Shown in pieces: positions 9,495 to 18,200 of a stretch of DNA of 64,000 nucleotides; within the stretch, counting starts at the first letter, position 1; each line of letters starts with the position of its first letter. This DNA comes from an uncultured Lachnospiraceae bacterium (GTDB lineage: Bacteria; Bacillota; Clostridia; Lachnospirales; Lachnospiraceae): NCBI GenBank assembly GCA_934432885.1, contig CAKRYY010000011.1, forward strand, positions 6,530 through 70,529. The letters run 5' to 3'. The notes beneath the pieces were generated by a model. It worked only from the letters and a program-made list of their open reading frames with translations. It did no database searches and was not told the origin of the DNA. A program made the translations under genes and the position numbers.

Positions 9495-10607
9495 TTAAAA
9501 AATAACCCGGTTTCTTCCTTGATTTTTACCAAGATAAAGCTTCTGGTCCGCATTATTTATCGTGTAATCAACTGGCTTATTATAACTGTATTCCTCTAAT
9601 CCAAATGTCATTGTGATAGAGATTTCCTGGTCATTATAGACAATCTTTTTCCGCTGTACCATAGAGCGTATCTTCTCCAGTTCAATATACGCCTCTTCAC
9701 CGTTAATATCCTTAAAAATAAGCAGAAATTCCTCGCCGCCCCATCTGCCGACGCAGCCTTTGCTTTTCATATAGGCAGACAGCAGCTCTGCGACCTGTAC
9801 CAGAACGAGATCACCAGCCTCATGTCCATAAGTATCGTTTACCTTTTTGAAAAAGTCAATATCTCCAATCGCAACATTGAACCAGTTTCCATACCGATCC
9901 AGACGTTCTACCATCTGTTCCATATATTCTGTCATCGCGCGGCGGTTATACAGCTTTGTCAGCGGATCCCTGCGTGATGCGTCCTTCAGCCGCTCATTAT
10001 AGATGACAAGCTTTTTTTCCATTGCAAGGGAATCATTGCAGAAAAGAATCGTAATTGCAGTGATCAAAGCAAAAATCGCAATAGTATTGATGGTCTGCAA
10101 AAACAGCTCTGCCGATGCGCTCAACAGGATAATGGGAGCAGCAATTCTTGTATACCCAAAAATAACCATCCGCACTGCGCACATAAAAACAGCAAAACAG
10201 ATTTTCTGTTTTACAGAAGTATGGCTTGTAATAAAAGTAAACAAAAGAAGCACAAACATAAAAAGCTGTACGCCGCATTCCCAGCCATATACAATGACAT
10301 AGAAAAGTATCCACAATGTCATGGATATAACCATATAATGCAGCACAACTCGTGTCCGGTTTTTATAGGTCAGATAAAACGCCAGCAAACAGCCAAACAG
10401 ACAGACAGCACTGATTACTGCGCTTATCTCTTCACAGCACAACAATAATGCAAGTCCCTGGAAAAGAAAATATACACTCATCAGCAACGCAAACACTCGC
10501 ATAATGACTGCTGATCTTTTTGTTTCATTAGCGTTTTGTACATCACGCGCTATAAAATTCCAGATTTTTTTCCAAAATCTCTCTTCTTCCGTATCCTTTT
10601 TATCCAT
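9495..10607 (-). CDS. Membrane-anchored GGDEF diguanylate cyclase
   Basis: A 370-residue protein with about six hydrophobic segments (residues 30-195) followed by a GGDEF domain (about 208-370). The active-site loop is GRWGGEEFLLIF (GGEEF at about 290-294), and IGDIDFFKKVNDTYGHEAGD carries the metal and substrate residues, so it should make c-di-GMP. The usual RxxD product-inhibition site five residues before GGEEF is absent (KSKG there), implying no canonical feedback at the I-site. GGAGAG precedes the ATG. It lies between dnaE and metK on the same strand. The HD-GYP phosphodiesterase encoded at 12392 is the plausible opposing activity. Confidence 0.93.
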   Translation of the reverse strand: MDKKDTEEERFWKKIWNFIARDVQNANETKRSAVIMRVFALLMSVYFLFQGLALLLCCEEISAVISAVCLFGCLLAFYLTYKNRTRVVLHYMVISMTLWILFYVIVYGWECGVQLFMFVLLLFTFITSHTSVKQKICFAVFMCAVRMVIFGYTRIAAPIILLSASAELFLQTINTIAIFALITAITILFCNDSLAMEKKLVIYNERLKDASRRDPLTKLYNRRAMTEYMEQMVERLDRYGNWFNVAIGDIDFFKKVNDTYGHEAGDLVLVQVAELLSAYMKSKGCVGRWGGEEFLLIFKDINGEEAYIELEKIRSMVQRKKIVYNDQEISITMTFGLEEYSYNKPVDYTINNADQKLYLGKNQGRNRVIF

Positions 10608-10729
10608 CTTTGCACTCTCCGTTTTTCACAAAACGTTTTTTGCAGGTATTAAGATGAATTATACTATACTCTCTTTCTTCTGACAATCATTTCAAGAAAT
10701 AAAGTCCAATTTTCTTACACTTTGCAGGT

Positions 10730-10792
10730 TTTTTAAAAAAAAAGGAAAGCAGTCTGCCGACAGGAAATTTCCCATACGAAAGACTGCTTTTT
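10730..10792 (-). terminator. Intrinsic terminator of metK
   Basis: On the minus strand, a ten-pair stem AAAGCAGTCT/AGACTGCTTT (10746-10755 with 10781-10790) is followed by CC and a run of nine or more T. It lies about 30 bp after the metK stop. Confidence 0.88.
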
Positions 10793-10821
10793 CCAGTCAG
10801 TTTTCTTTTATTGCAGCAACT

Positions 10822-12009
10822 TTACAGATATTTCTTTAAGATGTCTGCTTTATCCGTCTTTTCCCAGGGGAGGGACAGATCGTCGCGTCCAAAATGTCCA
10901 TAAGCCGCCGTCTGCTTGTAAATCGGACGGCGCAGGTCGAGCATCTTGATAATGCCAGCCGGACGCAGGTCAAAGTTTTCTCTGATGATTTCCACCAGCT
11001 TTTCATCGGATAATTTTCCTGTGCCAAAGCTGTCTACCATGATAGAAGTAGGCTGTGCAACGCCAATCGCATAAGAAAGCTGAATCTCACACTTCTCAGC
11101 CAGTCCTGCCGCTACGATATTCTTTGCAACATAGCGCGCTGCATAAGCTGCAGAACGGTCAACCTTTGTGCAGTCCTTACCGGAAAATGCACCGCCGCCG
11201 TGACGTGCATAGCCACCATAAGTATCTACGATAATCTTACGTCCTGTCAGTCCTGCATCGCCGTGCGGTCCGCCGATAACAAAACGTCCTGTCGGATTGA
11301 TAAAGAATTTTGTTTCTGCATCCACCAGTTCTTTAGGAAGCACCGGGTCAAATACATATTTTTTGATGTCGGCATGAATCTGCTCCTGTGTAACATCCGG
11401 GTCATGCTGCGTAGAAAGTACGACTGCTTCCAGGCGCTTCGGCTTGCCGTTTTCATCATATTCTACAGAAACCTGGCTCTTTCCGTCCGGTCTTAAATAG
11501 GTAAGCGTTCCATCCTTTCTTACCTTTGTAAGCTGCAAAGCCAGTTTGTGTGCAAGGGAAATCGGATATGGCATATACTCCGGCGTTTCATTGGTCGCAT
11601 AACCAAACATCATACCCTGATCGCCTGCTCCGGTTGCTTCGATTTCTGCATCAGACATCTTATTTTCCTTTGCTTCCAGAGCCTTGTCCACACCCATTGC
11701 AATATCAGAGGACTGCTCATCAATCGCTACCATAACGGCACAGGTATTGCCGTCAAAGCCATACTCGGAGCGGTCATAGCCGATTTCCTTTACGGTATCG
11801 CGTACAATCTTCTGAATATCTACATAAGCATTGGTTGTGATTTCACCCGTTACCAACACAAAACCGGTACAGCTTGCCGTTTCGCATGCTACACGGCTCA
11901 TCGGGTCCTTTTCCATCAGCGCATCGAGAATCGCATCAGAAATCGCATCACACATTTTGTCAGGATGTCCTTCTGTAACGGACTCTGACGTAAATAAACG
12001 TTTTTCCAT
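10822..12009 (-). CDS. metK: S-adenosylmethionine synthetase
   Basis: A 395-residue enzyme making SAM from methionine and ATP. The start at 12009 gives the canonical [23 protein letters not shown] and has GGAGGAAG seven bases upstream; an ATG 39 bases further up would fall within the leader and is less likely. Motifs [12 protein letters not shown] (methionine site) and [22 protein letters not shown] (P-loop) are intact. Further conserved features are [23 protein letters not shown] and a C-terminal [15 protein letters not shown]. Expression is governed by the SAM-I riboswitch directly upstream, so it is switched off when SAM is abundant. Confidence 0.98.
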   Translation of the reverse strand: MEKRLFTSESVTEGHPDKMCDAISDAILDALMEKDPMSRVACETASCTGFVLVTGEITTNAYVDIQKIVRDTVKEIGYDRSEYGFDGNTCAVMVAIDEQSSDIAMGVDKALEAKENKMSDAEIEATGAGDQGMMFGYATNETPEYMPYPISLAHKLALQLTKVRKDGTLTYLRPDGKSQVSVEYDENGKPKRLEAVVLSTQHDPDVTQEQIHADIKKYVFDPVLPKELVDAETKFFINPTGRFVIGGPHGDAGLTGRKIIVDTYGGYARHGGGAFSGKDCTKVDRSAAYAARYVAKNIVAAGLAEKCEIQLSYAIGVAQPTSIMVDSFGTGKLSDEKLVEIIRENFDLRPAGIIKMLDLRRPIYKQTAAYGHFGRDDLSLPWEKTDKADILKKYL

Positions 12010-12052
12010 TTTCTTCCTCCTGCATGTCGGGAAATTTTCTTTTCCCAAGCAT

Positions 12053-12083
12053 TAAAAAAACCGCTTATTACAAATAAGCGGAC
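12053..12083 (-). terminator. Riboswitch-controlled terminator in the metK leader
   Basis: The stem CCGCTTATT/AATAAGCGG (12061-12069 with 12073-12081) is followed by seven or more T on the minus strand. Its 5' arm can alternatively pair with the 3' strand of riboswitch helix P1 (AATAAG with CTTATT), which gives the antiterminator expected for a SAM-off switch. Confidence 0.92.
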
Positions 12084-12107
12084 TTGACAGTTTCTGATAT
12101 TCAAATC

Positions 12108-12204
12108 CTCTTATTGTTCGATCTGCTCGCTCAGGTTGGCACCTTCCTTACGGGGTTGCCGTGACTTCTCAGGTCCTATGTACCTCCATCACTCTGAATA
12201 AGAG
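12108..12204 (-). ncRNA. SAM-I (S-box) riboswitch aptamer
   Basis: Read on the minus strand, helix P1 pairs 12197-12204 (CTCTTATT) with 12108-12115 (AATAAGAG). The S-box core is unmistakable: CAGAGTGATGGAGG, then GGACCTGAGAAG, CACGGCAACC and AAGGTGCCAACCTGAGC. It sits between a promoter at 12238-12266 and the terminator at 12053-12083, in front of metK. SAM binding stabilises P1 and frees the terminator. Confidence 0.96.
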
Positions 12205-12237
12205 AAAAGTTCAATATGGAATTTTCCTATCTATAAT

Positions 12238-12266
12238 AGCATACTGCCCTGCAGCATCATTGTCAA
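12238..12266 (-). promoter_or_regulatory. Promoter of the metK riboswitch transcript
   Basis: The minus strand reads TTGACA (12261-12266), exactly 17 bp, then TATGCT (12238-12243). Transcription would begin about 25-30 bp before the riboswitch P1 helix. Confidence 0.75.
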
Positions 12267-12290
12267 CCATTTTCCTGCGCTCATTTTATC

Positions 12291-12317
12291 GTTAATGAGT
12301 CCTATTGCCTCATTGAC
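12291..12317 (+). promoter_or_regulatory. Inverted repeat overlapping the HD-GYP promoter
   Basis: GTTAATGAG (12291-12299) and CTCATTGAC (12309-12317) form an inverted repeat matching at 8 of 9 positions around a nine-base spacer. The right arm covers the -35 hexamer, so a bound regulator would block RNA polymerase. No regulator is identified. Confidence 0.45.
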
Positions 12318-12341
12318 ACCTTTTTTTCCACATTTTATAAT
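12313..12341 (+). promoter_or_regulatory. Consensus sigma-A promoter of the HD-GYP gene
   Basis: TTGACA (12313-12318), a 17 bp spacer and TATAAT (12336-12341): both hexamers are perfect. It lies about 50 bp before the ATG at 12392. Confidence 0.88.
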
Positions 12342-12391
12342 AAAAATGTAACTGTTAATCTCAAAAATACAACAGAAACCAAAGGTTATTT

Positions 12392-13468
12392 ATGCGTAAT
12401 TTACCTATTGCAAAGCTGTATCCCGGCATGATTACCGCCGAGGATGTTTATGCAGAGGGCAGCTCAAGGCTCCTGCTTCCAAAGGGGCTTGTCCTTACCG
12501 ACCGCTCTATTACCAGACTGGAGCTGTATTCTATCTTTTCCGTAAAGGTCGAATCTTCCGAGGATACTTCAAATCCTCCCATTCCAGATGACATTTCTTT
12601 GTCTGAACGTGTACGCACTTCTCCGGAATTTCGTAATTTTTCCCGTAAATACGATCAGGATATCAGTCTTCTGGAAACTTCCTTAAATGATATTGTCCGG
12701 CAGAATACACCGCTTAATACAGACGCTCTGATGGCAGACCTCATCGGTTTATTGAATACCAGCGACGGCAGGGTCAACATTTTTGATATGCTTACCAATC
12801 TGCGCAGCTATGATGACTTAACGTATGCACATGCCATCAACGTTGCTTTAATCTGCCATATTTTTGCGCAATGGCTGCACTATTCCCCTGAAGAGGTCGA
12901 GCTTGCAACACTCTGCGGTCTGCTGCATGACATCGGCAAGCTGATGGTTCCCGAAGAGATTCTCAAAAAGCCGGCTGCGCTTTCTGATGAAGAATATGAA
13001 ATCATAAAGACGCACACCGTAAAAGGCTATCAAAAGCTGAGACAGTGCAATGCAGACCTGCGCATCTGCAACGCCGCTCTGATGCACCATGAGCGCTATG
13101 ATGGCTCTGGTTATCCGCTCGGCTTACAGAGAGAGCAGATTTCACCGCTTGCATCTCTTGTCAGTCTTGCAGACGTGTATGACGCAATGACCTCAGCCAG
13201 AGTTTACAGAGGTCCGCTCTGCCCGTTCTATGTCATTTCCCTGATTGAAGCGGAAGGCTATCAGAAATATGCGCCGGGCTACCTGCTTACCTTTCTGGAA
13301 AATATCGTAAATACCTATCTGCTTCATACAGTACGGCTCAGCAATGGCGAAGAAGGCAAGATTGTATACATTAACAGGCAGCAGATTTCTGCGCCGACCG
13401 TCAAGGTTGCAAACCGTTATATTGACCTTTCTGCGCAGCCAGATTTATCTATCGTCAGCATTTTATAA
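12392..13468 (+). CDS. HD-GYP domain protein, probable c-di-GMP phosphodiesterase
   Basis: A 358-residue cytosolic protein with no membrane segment. The N-terminal 130 residues start with a DUF3391-like segment (MRNLPIAKLYPGMITAEDVY). The HD-GYP domain (about 140-320) has the metal motif LLHDIGK (178-183) and HHERYDGSGYP (232-242), with a downstream DVYDAMTSAR stretch. HD-GYP enzymes hydrolyse c-di-GMP to GMP or pGpG. All metal ligands look present. AAAGG lies about seven bases before the ATG. It is transcribed alone from a consensus promoter, divergently from metK, and ends at a bidirectional terminator shared with murA. Confidence 0.94.
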   Translation: MRNLPIAKLYPGMITAEDVYAEGSSRLLLPKGLVLTDRSITRLELYSIFSVKVESSEDTSNPPIPDDISLSERVRTSPEFRNFSRKYDQDISLLETSLNDIVRQNTPLNTDALMADLIGLLNTSDGRVNIFDMLTNLRSYDDLTYAHAINVALICHIFAQWLHYSPEEVELATLCGLLHDIGKLMVPEEILKKPAALSDEEYEIIKTHTVKGYQKLRQCNADLRICNAALMHHERYDGSGYPLGLQREQISPLASLVSLADVYDAMTSARVYRGPLCPFYVISLIEAEGYQKYAPGYLLTFLENIVNTYLLHTVRLSNGEEGKIVYINRQQISAPTVKVANRYIDLSAQPDLSIVSIL

Positions 13469-13483
13469 GCCTGCACAGCAGAC

Positions 13484-13526
13484 AAAAATCCCCTCCTGCC
13501 ATTTTTTAGCAAAGAGGGGATTTATT
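13484..13526. terminator. Bidirectional terminator between HD-GYP gene and murA
   Basis: A perfect ten-pair stem AAATCCCCTC/GAGGGGATTT (13486-13495 with 13514-13523) is flanked by A on the left and T on the right. It can therefore end both the rightward HD-GYP transcript and the leftward murA transcript. Confidence 0.88.
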
Positions 13527-13557
13527 ATCTTATCTTTTATTTTTCCAGAGCTCAGGC

Positions 13558-14853
13558 TCATCCAACTCTGAGTCTGAATTTCTGCAACGCTTTCTCCGTA
13601 TCCACAATTTCAATCTGAGCGCCCAGGCTTTGCAGCTTCTGTGGGAAATCCTCATAGCCCCTTTCGATATAACGTATCTCGTCAATCGTCGTAAAGCCCT
13701 CCGCTGCCAGTCCTGCAAGGACAAGCGCTGCACCCGCCCGTAAATCCGGTGCCGTAATGCTCGCGCCGGTGTACCGGTCCACACCGTCAATAATCGCTGT
13801 ATTGCTCTCTACCTTGATGCTTGCCCCCATACGGGTCAGCTCATCCACGTATTTAAAGCGGTTCTCAAAAATACTTTCCGTCACGATGCTGGTACCCGAC
13901 GAAAGTCCAAGCGCCACCGCAATCTGCGGCTGCATATCCGTCGGGAAGCCCGGATAGGGAAGTGTCTTTACATGTGTATGGGAAAGCCGTCTGGAAGCTA
14001 CCACACGGACAGCATCATCCGACTCCTCTACCTCGCAGCCAATCTCCAAAAGCTTTGCACTGATGGATTCCAGATGCTTGGGAATTACATTTTTAACAGT
14101 AATATCGCCCTTTGTCACCGCTGCAGCGAACATGAACGTACCAGCCTCAATCTGGTCAGGAATAATCGTATACTCCGTGCGGTGCAGCTTTTCCACACCC
14201 TTGATACGGATAACATCCGTTCCTGCGCCCTTGATATTCGCACCCATGCTGTTCAAAAAGTTTGCAAGGTCAACGACATGCGGCTCTTTTGCCGCATTTT
14301 CGATAATCGTCTGTCCTTCTGCCATAACGGCAGCCATCATAACGTTAATCGTCGCGCCTACTGTCACCACATCCATATAGATATGGCTGCCCTTTAAATG
14401 CTCTGCCTGCGCAATAATCAGTCCATGCGCAATATTGACCTCTGCACCAAGCGCACGAAAACCCTTGATATGCTGGTCAATCGGTCTGCTGCCGATATTA
14501 CAGCCGCCTGGCAGCGCAACCTCCGCTTTTTTATATTTGCCAAGAAGCGCCCCCAGCAGATAATAGGACGCTCTTATTTTTTTGATATAATCGCCGTCAA
14601 TTACCAAATCATGAATCTGTGAACCATTGATTTTTACCGTATGACGGTCAATCCGTTCTACAATACCGCCGATGCTGGAAATTGCCTGCAAAAGTACATT
14701 GGTATCCCGTACATCGGGCATATTTTCTATGATTACGCTCTCATCCGTCATAATCGAAGCCGCTAAAATCGCCAGCGCAGCATTTTTTGCACCACCGATT
14801 TCCACTTCTCCTACAAGCGGATTGCCACCTTTGATTGCATATTGTTCCATCAT
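13558..14853 (-). CDS. murA: UDP-N-acetylglucosamine 1-carboxyvinyltransferase
   Basis: A 431-residue enzyme that adds enolpyruvate to UDP-GlcNAc, the first committed step of peptidoglycan synthesis. EYAIKGGNPL-type start (here MMEQYAIKGGNPLVGEVEIGGAKNAALAI) with the substrate residues KN. The catalytic loop LPGGCNIGSRPIDQHIKG carries the Cys targeted by fosfomycin. Near the C-terminus are GFPTDMQPQ and the RYIERGYEDFPQKLQSLGA signature. The length is full. Either of two adjacent ATGs could be used. It is monocistronic. Firmicutes often have two MurA paralogues; which one this is cannot be told. Confidence 0.96.
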   Translation of the reverse strand: MMEQYAIKGGNPLVGEVEIGGAKNAALAILAASIMTDESVIIENMPDVRDTNVLLQAISSIGGIVERIDRHTVKINGSQIHDLVIDGDYIKKIRASYYLLGALLGKYKKAEVALPGGCNIGSRPIDQHIKGFRALGAEVNIAHGLIIAQAEHLKGSHIYMDVVTVGATINVMMAAVMAEGQTIIENAAKEPHVVDLANFLNSMGANIKGAGTDVIRIKGVEKLHRTEYTIIPDQIEAGTFMFAAAVTKGDITVKNVIPKHLESISAKLLEIGCEVEESDDAVRVVASRRLSHTHVKTLPYPGFPTDMQPQIAVALGLSSGTSIVTESIFENRFKYVDELTRMGASIKVESNTAIIDGVDRYTGASITAPDLRAGAALVLAGLAAEGFTTIDEIRYIERGYEDFPQKLQSLGAQIEIVDTEKALQKFRLRVG

Positions 14854-14939
14854 TCAACCTCAACCTTTAAAACTATTAAAGAGTATAACACATTTCCCTC
14901 ATTTGTAAAGCCGAAAGAATCAGATATAGCATGCTCTCT

Positions 14940-16508
14940 TTAGTTCAGGTATTTCAGTGGATTCACCTGTGAACCACCAATCAATATTTCAAAATGGACA
15001 TGCGGACCCGTGCTGCGTCCGGTATTTCCGCTCAGGGCAATTTTCTGTCCCTGTGATACCTTCTGCCCTGCTTTGACTAAAATCTTGCTCAGGTGCCCAT
15101 ACCGCGTCTGTCTGCCGTCTCCATGGTCAATATAAACGACATAGCCATAGCCGCTCCCCCAGCCTGCCTTGGATACTGTTCCTCCAGAGGACGCCATAAC
15201 GGCAGTGCCGACCGGCGTCGCCCAGTCAATACCTTTATGATAGGAAGAAGCTCCCTTCGTCGGCGCATTTCTCCTGCCAAAGCCAGAGGAAAGCCTTCCA
15301 CCGGAAATCGGTTTTAAGTAGGTAGGAGGAATCTTGGTTCCCCGCTCTACAATCTTTGGAACAGCTTCCATCGTGATTTCTTCTTTTTGTATTTCTCTGC
15401 CGGTCTCTGTATCATTGCGATAGGAAATGACCGCCACCACCTTGCGGTGTCCGGCAGACGGCTCCTGTCTGGTTACCTGCTCTGTCGTATACCAGTCGTC
15501 ATTGTCAATGTAAACAATGTCCGCCTCATAATCCTCTTCATAATACTGCTGCTCCTGACGGATTACCGAAAGCTCCGGCTCTGGTGAGGTTACAATGATT
15601 TCATCGCCAATGCGAATCATGGAAGAAGCGCTTTCGATGGTCGGGTTGATTTCAACCAGCTTCTCCATCGACAGACCGTTTGCTTCCGCAATCTGTGAAA
15701 GTGTGTCTCCTGCAACAACCTCGTATATCTTATTTTTTTCCTGCTCCTTTGTTACCTGATTGACAGCATCTGACAGCGATGTCAGTTCTCCTGGTGGCAG
15801 ATATGCCTCCACAACCTCCACCAAATCTCCGTAGGCAAGAGAGCACAATCCCAGTTCATAGTCGGAAAAATCCTTTTCCTTATCCGGCTCCACCTCTGCA
15901 AGCGCCTCTGACAGCGCCGCATCCAGTCCCGCCTGCTTATGGAAATCCTGTGACTCATTTTCCCTGCGTTCCTCTTCCTTGCGGTCTGTAATCTGCGTCG
16001 TCAGCACATTTAATTCTCTGGTAGGGTCCATCACCAGATGTACGCTGTAGTCCTTTGCCGTATCGTACTTGTCCAAAACGGCGTTAAGCAGAGAAAGCAC
16101 CTCGTCCGCGCTGGCAAGGTTGATTGTAAAATCGTTGATTTTTACCGTATAAGAGCGTTCCAGCGTTTCCTTTTCACTCTTACGCATCACCTGCGCCATG
16201 CGCTCTGTCAGCGTTTCTTCGGAGTCCACCTCGCCAAACCAGACTTCCGCGCCTTCCACACTGACCTCTGCATCCGTCATGATGGGTGTATCGCTTTCCT
16301 TTGCAATCAGCAGACGCGCGTTACGCACGCAGTCCTCCACATCTTCTGCGGCGCTGCAGCCCACTGCGACTCCATTGAGCGATACATAAAATATATTATT
16401 TCCCGTATGCTTAAGTTTTGTGTAACAGGGCAGAAAAAAAGCACTGACAATGACTGCCATAAATATGCCTTTTATCCATGCCCATCTTATTTTCTTAGAA
16501 TTCCACAT
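14940..16508 (-). CDS. M23 metallopeptidase with LysM and G5 domains
   Basis: A 522-residue cell-surface murein endopeptidase. The N-terminus has a positively charged stretch and one hydrophobic segment (WIKGIFMAVIVSAFFLPCY), serving as signal or anchor. A helical middle region follows, then LysM (about 265-312, YEVVAGDTLSQIAEANGL). A G5 domain occupies about 345-395 (KVVAVISYRNDTETGREIQKEE split by variable residues). The C-terminal M23 LytM domain has HKGIDW, GHLSKI and HVHFE, all zinc and catalytic histidines present. It probably trims peptide cross-bridges. It diverges from dinB with a 75 bp gap. Confidence 0.94.
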   Translation of the reverse strand: MWNSKKIRWAWIKGIFMAVIVSAFFLPCYTKLKHTGNNIFYVSLNGVAVGCSAAEDVEDCVRNARLLIAKESDTPIMTDAEVSVEGAEVWFGEVDSEETLTERMAQVMRKSEKETLERSYTVKINDFTINLASADEVLSLLNAVLDKYDTAKDYSVHLVMDPTRELNVLTTQITDRKEEERRENESQDFHKQAGLDAALSEALAEVEPDKEKDFSDYELGLCSLAYGDLVEVVEAYLPPGELTSLSDAVNQVTKEQEKNKIYEVVAGDTLSQIAEANGLSMEKLVEINPTIESASSMIRIGDEIIVTSPEPELSVIRQEQQYYEEDYEADIVYIDNDDWYTTEQVTRQEPSAGHRKVVAVISYRNDTETGREIQKEEITMEAVPKIVERGTKIPPTYLKPISGGRLSSGFGRRNAPTKGASSYHKGIDWATPVGTAVMASSGGTVSKAGWGSGYGYVVYIDHGDGRQTRYGHLSKILVKAGQKVSQGQKIALSGNTGRSTGPHVHFEILIGGSQVNPLKYLN

Positions 16509-16583
16509 ATTTCATATTCTAGCAGTTAATATTTTACTTGTAAAGAAATTTACGGATTTGTACAATAGAAGCAGGAGGCCTGC

Positions 16584-17804
16584 ATGGAACGGATTATCTT
16601 TCATATTGACGTAAATTCTGCATACTTGAGCTGGACAGCGCTTACGCGTCTTAAAGGCGGTGATGAAACGGATCTTCGTCTGATTCCTTCTATTATAGGA
16701 GGAGATATGGAGCGCCGTCATGGCGTTGTTCTTGCAAAGTCCATTCCAGCAAAAAAATACGGCATCCGCACTGGCGAACCCGTAATAAACGCCCTGCGCA
16801 AATGCCCGGGATTGGTTATGGCATCGCCCGACCATGCCCTGTATGCAGACTATTCCCATAAGCTCATGAAATATCTGTCCGGCATCTGCCCTGATTTGGA
16901 GCAGGTCAGCGTTGACGAATGTTATCTGGACTATACCTCTATCCAGAATTGTTTTCCCAGTCCAAAGGACTGTGCGGACACAATCCGCAGGGAAGTATTG
17001 GCAAAATTTGGATTTACGGTAAATGTTGGCATTTCCAACAGGAAGGTTCTGGCAAAAATGGCTTCTGACTTTCAAAAGCCGGACCGGACGCACACGCTCT
17101 TTTCCTTTGAAATTCAGGACAAGATGTGGCAGCTTCCGGTTTCTTCTCTATTTATGTGCGGTGCCTCCAGCGTACAGACGCTGCATAAGCTGGGCATTCT
17201 CACCATCGGAGAATTAGCCGCCGCAGACCCCGAAATCCTCGAAGCGCATCTCAAAAGTCACGGAAGGCTTCTGTGGGAGTACGCAAACGGAATCGATGAT
17301 TCCCCTGTCATTTCCGAGCCGGCAAAGGCAAAGGGCATCGGAAATTCCATTACCCTTGCAAGCGATGTCCTGACTACGCAGGAAGCGCACTGCACGCTGC
17401 TTTCCCTCGCTGAATCCGTTGCCGCAAGGCTCCGCATGGAAGGGCAATGCGCCATGATGGAAAGCGTCGAAATCAAATATGCCGATTTTCACAGCGTTTC
17501 CCATCAGACAACCTTAAGTGTGCCCACCAATTCCAGTTCTATGCTGTATGAAACCGCCTGCCAGCTTTTTGACGAGCTTTGGAATCATGCACCAATCCGG
17601 CTGCTCGGCATCCGTACAACAAAGCTTTCCTCTGAAAACGAGCTTATGCCCATACAGCTTTCTTTATTTGACACAGCTCCTGTGCAAAATGAAAAGCAGC
17701 AGCGGTTAGACCGCGCAGTAGACTCCATCCGCCAGAAATTTGGAAAAGACGCCATCGTCCGGGGCAGTCTGCTCGGAAAGCAGGATAGCTTCCACAAGCA
17801 TTAG
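16584..17804 (+). CDS. dinB: Y-family DNA polymerase (Pol IV type)
   Basis: A 406-residue translesion polymerase. The palm motifs are IIFHIDVNSAYLSW (first catalytic Asp) and VSVDECYLDYT (Asp-Glu pair). KKYGIRTGEPV and VGISNRKVLAKMASDFQKPD fit DinB fingers and thumb, and the little-finger domain continues to the end. AGGAGG lies before the ATG. The 3' end overlaps the stop of the convergent HTH gene by four bases. It may be damage-inducible, but no LexA-type palindrome is visible in the 75 bp upstream. Confidence 0.94.
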   Translation: MERIIFHIDVNSAYLSWTALTRLKGGDETDLRLIPSIIGGDMERRHGVVLAKSIPAKKYGIRTGEPVINALRKCPGLVMASPDHALYADYSHKLMKYLSGICPDLEQVSVDECYLDYTSIQNCFPSPKDCADTIRREVLAKFGFTVNVGISNRKVLAKMASDFQKPDRTHTLFSFEIQDKMWQLPVSSLFMCGASSVQTLHKLGILTIGELAAADPEILEAHLKSHGRLLWEYANGIDDSPVISEPAKAKGIGNSITLASDVLTTQEAHCTLLSLAESVAARLRMEGQCAMMESVEIKYADFHSVSHQTTLSVPTNSSSMLYETACQLFDELWNHAPIRLLGIRTTKLSSENELMPIQLSLFDTAPVQNEKQQRLDRAVDSIRQKFGKDAIVRGSLLGKQDSFHKH

Positions 17805-18067
17805 CCCTCGGCAGAGGTACGCATCCAGCCATTCGGTTTTGCGAGCGTGCCATCCTTTTCCCGATAAAGCAGCTCTTCCAGAGGCACAGGAATCCCTTCT
17901 ACAATTTTTCCAAGCGTGGAAATCGTAGGGCTGGATTCTCCCCGTTCAATCTGTCCCAGCATACTCTTGCTGACGCCTGTTTTTTTCGCCAGCATATCCA
18001 GGCTCATTTTTTGAGCCTTTCGGATTCTCTTTAAGTTGCTTCCTATATTTTCTTCCAGTCTGCTCAA
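17801..18067 (-). CDS. Small XRE-family HTH regulator, probably truncated
   Basis: An 88-residue protein if it starts at the TTG at 18067, which has GGGAGG seven bases upstream; an upstream in-frame ATG at 18142 lies before a terminator hairpin and is unlikely. The HTH_3 domain covers about 8-62 (IGSNLKRIRKAQKMSLDMLAKK, then TGVSKSMLGQIERGESSPT). Most proteins with this HTH carry a cupin ligand domain and reach about 180 residues. Here the chain stops soon after the HTH, at the point where it meets the convergent dinB end. It may be a truncated but working repressor; its targets are unknown. Confidence 0.75.
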   Translation of the reverse strand: MSRLEENIGSNLKRIRKAQKMSLDMLAKKTGVSKSMLGQIERGESSPTISTLGKIVEGIPVPLEELLYREKDGTLAKPNGWMRTSAEG

Positions 18068-18093
18068 GGTATCGCCTCCCTTTGTTTCTAAAA

Positions 18094-18130
18094 CAAAAAA
18101 GGCAGAACCAGAGAATCTCTGATGCTGCCC
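18094..18130 (-). terminator. Terminator after the flavin reductase gene
   Basis: Minus strand: GGCAG-CATCAGAGA-TTC-TCTCTGGTT-CTGCC style stem (18101-18129) followed by TTTTTT. It separates the flavin reductase transcript from the HTH gene. Confidence 0.8.
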
Positions 18131-18200
18131 TTTCGTAGCCACTTTTCTTTAATTTTCTATATCATACTTTCTTTTTTCATCCGCGTCAAGTACATGCCGC

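Noticed and set aside
12010..12048. Longer start for metK
   Set aside because: The extra 13 codons lie between terminator and ribosome site, are atypical of the family and would skip the strong GGAGGAAG.
16509..16583. LexA box for dinB
   Set aside because: No GAAC-N4-GTTC palindrome is visible in the gap upstream of dinB.
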